From Limnephilus marmoratus (lineage: Eukaryota > Arthropoda > Insecta > Trichoptera > Limnephilidae), in NCBI GenBank assembly GCA_917880885.1, contig OU862906.1, forward strand, positions 62,290,665-62,354,664: a stretch of DNA of 64,000 nucleotides. The letters run 5' to 3'. The translations under genes and the position numbers were made by a program. A model generated the notes under the pieces. That model saw only the letters and a list, made by a program, of their open reading frames with translations. It was not told where the DNA came from and ran no database searches. Below, piece after piece: positions 58,609 to 64,000 of this stretch (its first letter is position 1; each line of letters begins with the position of its first letter).

Positions 58609-59769
58609 AACCATTTGAAAATAATAATTAGAAGGAAAAGGAAGATAAATACATTTAACGAAAATTTGAAAGAAAAATATCAGTTTGTTTTTATTTTTAA
58701 TTCTATGAATAAAAGCCTCAAATTGTAATATTTAATTAAAATGAAGACAATATTAGCGAAACTCAATCGAAAATCTGGAAACAGAATAATATCAGATTCG
58801 GTTCAGAATATTAGGAATAACCTTTAAACTTTATTGTAGAATGTAATCATTGAAAAGGATGTATCAACAACTCTCGATGAAAATATGATACATGATAAAG
58901 ACACGGAAAATAAAAACGCAATCTTATCCTTTGAGTTAATAGAGTTTTTGATTTTTAGTTATTTAATGCCAATTAAGGATCGGTTTATGTATACCTGACT
59001 TATTCATGACCTTTCAATTTACAGTCTGGCCCACTGAGTACATAATACACGCTAGAAATGTCGTCCATTTAAATTAGAATGGAAACGATTGTCGCCACCG
59101 ACTTAATAGTCTTAATATCTCTCTTCGACTAGCCCGTTTAGCATTTGATATAGTGTACCGCAATCTCATTTAAACACAGATCCGTATTTGAGGTTTAAGG
59201 CTCGATTGACCTGACTTGGATCATGAAACACGCCTACATTGGATTATTTCTTGTATTCTTCTTTATTCTATGGTCTGGCCGTTTAACATTGAGGCCTTTC
59301 TAGCTAATAACATAACATTATCTTCTCTGCGTTTCATCAGCTGGTCTCCTTTTCTGGCAACGAGCAATGGTTTCCATGAATTTTATTGCCACCATTAGGA
59401 GTGAAACGTAACAATTAACTTCAATAACTACGAACACTTACTAATAAATATAGATTAGATCTATAGGTTCGATTTGAGATGAATCGCTTTTACAACACGG
59501 CAAGTCATTGAAGTGAAGTCACAGTGTGTAGTAGCAGTTTCTAAAATAATCTATAAGCGATTGATGAGCTATGGTGTTATGAAATTTGCACAATTTTGCT
59601 TCTCCGGAAGTTCTAGTGCAACGAATTTATTTTTAGCTTTCAACGCCATTGTCATTAGAGAAATTCCAAAACACTGAAAAATTTGCAATAATGTTCACTG
59701 AATATTTCAATTCTTAAAAAAAAGAAATAACATTTTTCGAAAAAAATCCGAGTGTTTAATCCACACGCG
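58609..59769. other. gene-free AT-rich stretch
   Basis: Unique sequence. A weak match to 44636-44670 starts at 58741 (GAAGACAATATTAG). No gene. Confidence 0.5.
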
Positions 59770-60275
59770 GTAGAAGCGAAACCTTCAGAAAACTAAAGTA
59801 GACAAGAGTTGGGAGACTTCAAAGCACTCTTTTTATGAATGTGAAGAATATTTTTTTCCATGTTTACACCTTTTCCTGCACACTTGGTTATCTTATTACT
59901 ATTTGTGTTTTCTTCTTTGGAGTCGCTAGATGTCGCTTTATTCTTTGCCTGTTCCTTTTGAAGATTTTACGACAACAAAAAATATTTAGTTTTATTGATT
60001 TTGTAGGATTCAATCCTTGGTCCACTAAATGTCTGGCCACTATAGTTCGTCAGGCGCTTGAAACCACTAGACCAGAGGACCGTGGATTTATGGTACCTAT
60101 TATATTAGAACCGATCACCTAACAGTGAAATAAATAAATATTTTATTTCTATCTCATTCTCTTGCAGACTAAATCTTATAGATTTATAGATGTATGTGTT
60201 CGTCTCTTTTTAGTGTCAATATCTTTCGTTTCATCGAGTTTCAAATCGCAACGGTGCTAAAGAAGTTTTCACTTC
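59770..60275. mobile_element. Family E element, copy 3, interrupted
   Basis: The left part 59770-59828 (ACCTTCAGAAAACTAAAGTA, GACAAGAGTTGGGAGACTTC, AAAGCAC) and right part 60149-60275 (CTATCTCATTCTCTTGCAGA, TCTCTTTTTAGTGTC, TCATCGAGTTTCAAATCGCA, TTTTCACTTCAAAAA) are separated by about 320 bp absent from copies 1 and 2. About 25 bp of the element at the junction are missing. Confidence 0.6.
60006..60085 (-). repeat. degenerate tRNA-like head inside family E copy 3
   Basis: On the minus strand, an A-box-like GGTCTAGTGGTTTC (60073-60060) and a B-box-like GGATTGAATCC (60016-60006) are correctly spaced for a tRNA-derived promoter. Stem pairing is poor. The inserted segment is therefore probably a SINE of a family not seen elsewhere in the window. 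Confidence 0.4.
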
Positions 60276-60924
60276 AAAAAAAGAATGTCGAAACTGATGC
60301 AAAGCCGTGTTGTTTTAACTACTCTAGTAGTATAATCTTAATTATGTATTTAGAAAAAATTACAACATTTTCAGGATAATTTTTTTTTATATTTCATTGG
60401 TGATAATTCTTCAGCATATTTTTTTTTAAATTTCACCTGAAGAAGTGACATGTTAGATTTCGATTTTGTAGATCATTTTTAACGCGTCAAAACAATGCTT
60501 AAAATATTGTATACATTTTCTACTTCGCTTTTTATAAATCAGTCGTTAATTAAAAGAAATGATTTTTATATCCCAATATAAAACAGGTTTCAAGTTTAAT
60601 GGCTTGTAAAAAATTCTTACAATTTGTGAACAAATGCTGTTCACGTTAAACCCATTTCGAGCCGTTTCCTAAAAGATAACGATTCAACTAAATCATTTAA
60701 ATGAATTATTTTAGCTGGATCTAAGTTGATGATTCCTATAAAACAATGGGATGTTTTTATAAGAATTTGATAATCACACCCACTTGGACGAGTTATCCAC
60801 GCTTTATAGCAAATTACTGGCATTTTAGACCATTTATTACGGTAAATTTATAATTTTTATTGTTAGTAAGTAATTATTTACAGTTTTCTCAGAGACATAA
60901 ACTGGGCTACGTACAAATGCGAGC
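60276..60924. other. gene-free AT-rich stretch
   Basis: Unique sequence; nothing recognised. Confidence 0.5.
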
Positions 60925-61192
60925 AAACAATGAATAAGTCATATAAATATTTATAGAACTCTGCATTTATTCAGAGCGGAGTAACAGAATAGGTGAATTA
61001 GTTCATTTGGCTTAGGTTATTTACCTCAGTTGTACCAGAATTTTTGTTTTGAATATTAGACAAAAATTCAATGATGCTAAAAATAATTAATATCATCTGT
61101 CATATGTTAATTCAAACGATGAATAATTTATATAAACATTTTGAGAACTTTGTATTTACTTATAGGTGAATTAGTTCGTTTGACGGCCTCCA

Positions 61193-61544
61193 TGGTCCAG
61201 GGGTAAGATCTCGACTCACAATCCGAAGGTCGCGGGTTCGACACCGGTGTGTGCAAATAAATTTTATTTGATTAATTTGTGGTATTTCACAATTAATTAA
61301 TTTTTAAAAATATGTAGTATATTTGCGGCACGTTCCAGAGTGGAAGATGCTCTCAGTATCGCCTTGATGTAAGACCACCATTCAGAATTGAATCGTTGCT
61401 TAAAATGGCTTTAGCCATGTTTGGTGACCAGATCTGAATAGCCAGGTACTTCCCCACCTTCCTCTTTCCGATCTCCTTCCCCTGCCTACACTATCTTCAG
61501 CTTCACACTCGGACTCTTGTGCGATATTCATATAAAAAAAAAAT
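61193..61544 (+). mobile_element. SINE-A copy 7 (full length, short 3' deletion)
   Basis: The tRNA-like head has the A-box-like TGGTCCAGGGGTAAG and B box GGTTCGACACC. Linker AAATTTTATTTGATTAATTT, body GGCACGTTCCAGAGTGGAAG, TGGTGACCAGATCTGAATAG, pyrimidine run, CTCTTGTGCGATATTCATAT and A10 tail. About 50 bp around the CAATTGGGG block are missing. It inserted into unit 2 of the tandem repeat at a TTAGTTCGTTTG-like site. Confidence 0.8.
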
Positions 61545-61589
61545 AATTTGGGATCAGGTTATTTATCTCAATTGTACCATAAGTTTGTC

Positions 61590-61701
61590 TTAAAATAGCC
61601 CTTCATCTTAACCTAACTTAACCTGAATAACCAATTTTATATGTATTTTTATCATCACTTTTAATGACTTTTCTGACGAGGTTCTGAGTTGTTCGGTCAC
61701 C
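61590..61701 (-). mobile_element. Family D, half element
   Basis: Complement of the left half of copies 1 and 2: TTAAAATAGCC, ACCAATTTTATATGTATTT, TTTTAATGACTTTTC and GAGTTGTTCGGTCACC. It also contains ATCTTAACCTAACTTAACCT. The other terminal repeat is missing. Confidence 0.6.
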
Positions 61702-61800
61702 GATAAACTCGACGATGCAAAAAAATCAATGATGCTGTAATAATGAATATCTGTCCTCTTATGCTTATTCAAACATAATTAGTTAATAATTACCTAATAG

Positions 61801-62379
61801 CCATGTTCGATGACGTCATAAGAAGTAAGCTGGAGTATGCTAGTGGTGTGTGGACTCCGCACCAAGCTAAATATATTAAAATGCTGGAACAAATTCAGAA
61901 AAAGTTCCTTAGGTACCTATGTCTATATGCGGATGCATGGAACGTACCCGAGATTCATGCACCATATGGAATTACTTGAGGCGACAAATAGATTTAGCTT
62001 GGAAACTAGACGTTATGCAAATCTTGCAATTCTTGATTTTAACATAATCCATAACTGTATTGACAGCCCATTCCTTTTGGAATGTTATGGCTTATACGTG
62101 CCTGAAAATTTCAGCCGTAGTCGTCGACACGACTGGTTCAAAATACCATACGGCAGAACGGATGTTCTAGCACAGCATAGCATGATAAGGGGAATGGTGC
62201 TGTTGAACGAAATATCGGAAACACTAGACATATATAACACTTCTTTAAGCCTTGAGATTTTTTGTATAATAATGATCTTCCTAGTTGTTAAGACAGTCAA
62301 AATGAGAAAATTGTACAGTAATTGGATAATAATCTGTTGTACAATTAAAAAAATAGATATAATAATTTTTTTCATATAA
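61801..62379 (+). pseudogene. non-LTR retrotransposon 3' fragment, frameshifted
   Basis: The first frame reads FDDVIRSKLEYASGVWTPHQ and KYIKMLEQIQKKFLRYLC (61804-61920), the RT-downstream block also seen at 46.8 kb. Similarity then continues in another frame from about 61915: HGTYPRFMHHMELLEATNRF, SLETRRYANLAILDFNIIHN, PENFSRSRRHDWFKIPYGRT and MIRGMVLLNEISETLDI. A frameshift near 61910-61920 thus breaks the frame, so the 180-codon open frame starting at 61837 is misread at its N-terminal end. The downstream sequence ends in a perfect 16-bp hairpin (62365-62400). Confidence 0.75.
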
Positions 62380-62400
62380 TAATAATTATATGAAAAAAAT
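62365..62400. repeat. perfect 16-bp hairpin
   Basis: ATTTTTTTCATATAAT (62365-62380), loop AATA, then ATTATATGAAAAAAAT (62385-62400). It lies at the 3' limit of the LINE fragment, just before the tandem-unit sequence resumes. Confidence 0.85.
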
Positions 62401-62433
62401 AACTAGGCTTAGGTTATTTATCTCAGATGTATC

Positions 62434-63007
62434 TTAAGGCGATCCAATAGTTCAGGAAAAAATTGAAATCGGAATTCACGCCCTTTATGGGAGGAGTTTA
62501 AAAATACTTGACAAAAAGCTTTTGGAAAGGTTGGAAAAGGTATTTAAGATTTTTTTTTTACAGATTGATTTCGTAAAGGCCTGTAAAAAATATAAATTCC
62601 TGTTTTACGCATTGTTTATTGTAAGAAAACTGAAATTTAAAATTGATTTCACGAAACCAAGCGACGCGGAGTAACACAACAGACTTTCGCGCCGGTTGGG
62701 GCGTGACTGATACGAAATAGGTATTGCCCAGTGCATGGTTCTTATGCCCATGCCATAAGGGTCACTTCAAATTCGTAGAGTGCGGGCCGTATTGATTGAT
62801 GTCAAAAATAACAACGAGAAAATGCTTATTTTATTTTATTTTGTGAAGTTCGGGCGTAAATATCAATTTTTTTTGCGATTATTATAAAAGAAACTAAATT
62901 TGCCACATTATGCAATAAAACCATATCCGAATAGGGGTTCATAAATAGGAGAGTTTGGACTTGAAAGTGTTTTTTATAGATCTTATAATTTATTTTTTTA
63001 AAGGCCA
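62434..63007 (+). mobile_element. TTAA-flanked element G, copy 3 (3'-truncated)
   Basis: Starts TTAAGGCGATCCAATAGTTC. It is similar to copy 2 throughout, including ATTGCCCAGTGCATGGTTCT and GCCATAAGGGTCACTTCAA, and ends at AAAGGCCA, about 100 bp short of the right terminus. The right TTAA is therefore missing. Confidence 0.75.
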
Positions 63008-63243
63008 GCTCGCTCCATGGGGAGGGGAGAGATCCACGCTTGAATCTAAAATATGTGACGTCATCATTTTTGTAGTGACCAGCGCGAAACTAACGTCTAT
63101 ACGTTTTACATTATAGGTACTTATTAACTTTTTTTAACTTTTTAACTTTTTTAAAAGAACGACAAACATTCCCAACAATAACCCAACAATGTTTGAAAAT
63201 CTCCTACTACCACCACAGAAAGCCGAAAATGTTGCTTGTGTTG

Positions 63244-63316
63244 TGATGGAGGACTTAGCCAGCCGAGGAATCGAACACGCGACGCTCGGGTGGGACCCAA
63301 GCGCTATTATATAGAC
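63244..63316 (-). repeat. tRNA-like SINE head
   Basis: Minus strand: TGTTCGATTCC B box followed by TCGGCTGGCTAAGTCC, the same 3' continuation as at 4760-4836. The A-box side (AATAGCGCTTGGGTCCC) is less clear. No adjacent body shared with SINE-A. Confidence 0.5.
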
Positions 63317-64000
63317 ATAGCGAATGTGGGCGGTTCTCCAGTATCCTCGTCGCTGGTTAAAGGGGTAAGTAAATTATGAAACATTTGTAAAAGTGTCTTA
63401 ACTAAACACGGCAACAAAATATTGCTATGTGAATTGGGGCGAATGTTTTTGGGGCAAGCATTTGGCCTTAGCAAATATGTTATTAACGTGGCAAGCAATT
63501 CGCGCTCCCATGTAAAAAGGTCTATTCATTCAAAGCAGATTTTGGTTTTAAGAACTAAATGGTGATATTATAATGCCTATATACTGTCAGATTGATTTTT
63601 CAACGAATCACCGTATCTTTCCTCTCTTCGCCCCCCATAGTTTGGTTTTACCCATCACCTGTATCTTATGGTCTATTCATTCTGATGTCTATGTAGTAAA
63701 CCGTAAGTGGTATGATCTAGTGCCATCAATTATTTCATTAAACACCTCGAGATCATCTTTCATGAGGTCTCTAAATCATCTCACTTCGTTCGTGTGTTTC
63801 CGTTTCAATTAATGGAACGTGTTTCGAAATCAATAAACAGAACACAAAACGACGTAGCAAACAATTAAATATTACGGCACGTTTTCAATACTCGTAAATA
63901 GAATTGTTGTTAGTGTTGGTTAAAACTCGTAATATTGGATATAGACGAAAAGCGGTGGGTGTCCTGTTCCCCAGTAATATATTTGTTAAATATAGATTAA
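63317..64000. other. gene-free stretch to window end
   Basis: Unique sequence; nothing recognised. A frame at 63573-63812 on the plus strand opens with ATG but has no identifiable domain. Confidence 0.5.

Larger units (their letters stand above)
60925..62437. repeat. ~190-bp tandem unit, three copies, each invaded by other elements
   Basis: Unit 1 starts AAACAATGAATAAGTCATAT (60925), unit 2 AAACGATGAATAATTTATAT (61115) and unit 3 AAACATAATTAGTTAATAAT (61771). Shared parts include GGTGAATTAGTTCATTTGG, GGCTTAGGTTATTTACCTCA, GTTGTACC and CAATGATGCT. Unit 1 is uninterrupted; unit 2 carries SINE-A copy 7 and a half family D element; unit 3 carries a LINE fragment and then element G copy 3. Confidence 0.6.

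Noticed and set aside
62085..62375. 96-codon minus-strand frame
   Set aside because: Antisense shadow of the LINE fragment coded on the plus strand.

Overview
The window looks like intergenic or deep-intronic DNA of an insect-like arthropod nuclear genome. It is AT-rich, with no operons, no long open frames and no ribosomal RNA genes. It is full of eukaryotic transposable-element relics: tRNA-derived SINEs with oligo-A tails, 5'-truncated non-LTR retrotransposon ends, non-autonomous Helitrons (5' TC, 3' CTAG, inserted between A and T), TTAA-flanked elements, TIR MITEs and foldback elements. Short TTAGG runs, the insect telomere-type pentamer, fit an insect. The order cannot be fixed from the sequence alone. 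No complete protein-coding gene could be supported. The longest open frames are retrotransposon fragments.

Layout. 1-9.4 kb is mostly unique AT-rich DNA with a tRNA-like fragment (4.76 kb), a small MITE with perfect 25-bp inverted ends and long G runs (5.92-6.08 kb), a minus-strand SINE-A (6.36-6.74 kb) and a TIR element of family D (8.4 kb). 9.4-17.5 kb holds foldback C copies, a 19-bp minisatellite, a LINE end (10.7-11.3 kb), three more SINE-A copies, family B elements, a TTAA-flanked element G (16.4-17.1 kb) and a GC-rich 77-codon open segment that could be an exon. 18-26 kb has a GC-rich stretch with a 21-bp repeat, a TIR/tRNA-like composite (20.3-20.9 kb), a LINE end and a GC-rich island at 23.3-23.66 kb that may be a 5' exon or promoter. 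26-36 kb has family B, two Helitrons (one inside a SINE-A), a possible 3'-terminal exon on the minus strand (32.8-33.2 kb) and a 696-bp near-perfect palindrome (34.4-35.1 kb). 39-43 kb is a cluster of foldbacks with TTAGG runs and a 31-bp minisatellite. 46-51.8 kb holds a LINE/family-B junction, a family B element split by a TTAA element, another TTAA element and a minus-strand Helitron. 53.0-53.6 kb is an inverted pair carrying two identical 73-nt tRNA-like sequences. 54-63 kb continues with SINE-A, LINE ends and family B, and ends in a roughly 190-bp tandem unit whose copies carry different insertions.

No set of genes acting together is visible. The interest lies in the repeat architecture: nested insertions that fix a relative order of events, tRNA-like sequences packaged in inverted repeats, a long palindrome, and three candidate exons that would need transcript evidence. 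Family names (SINE-A, B, C, D, E, G, M) are labels used only within this annotation.
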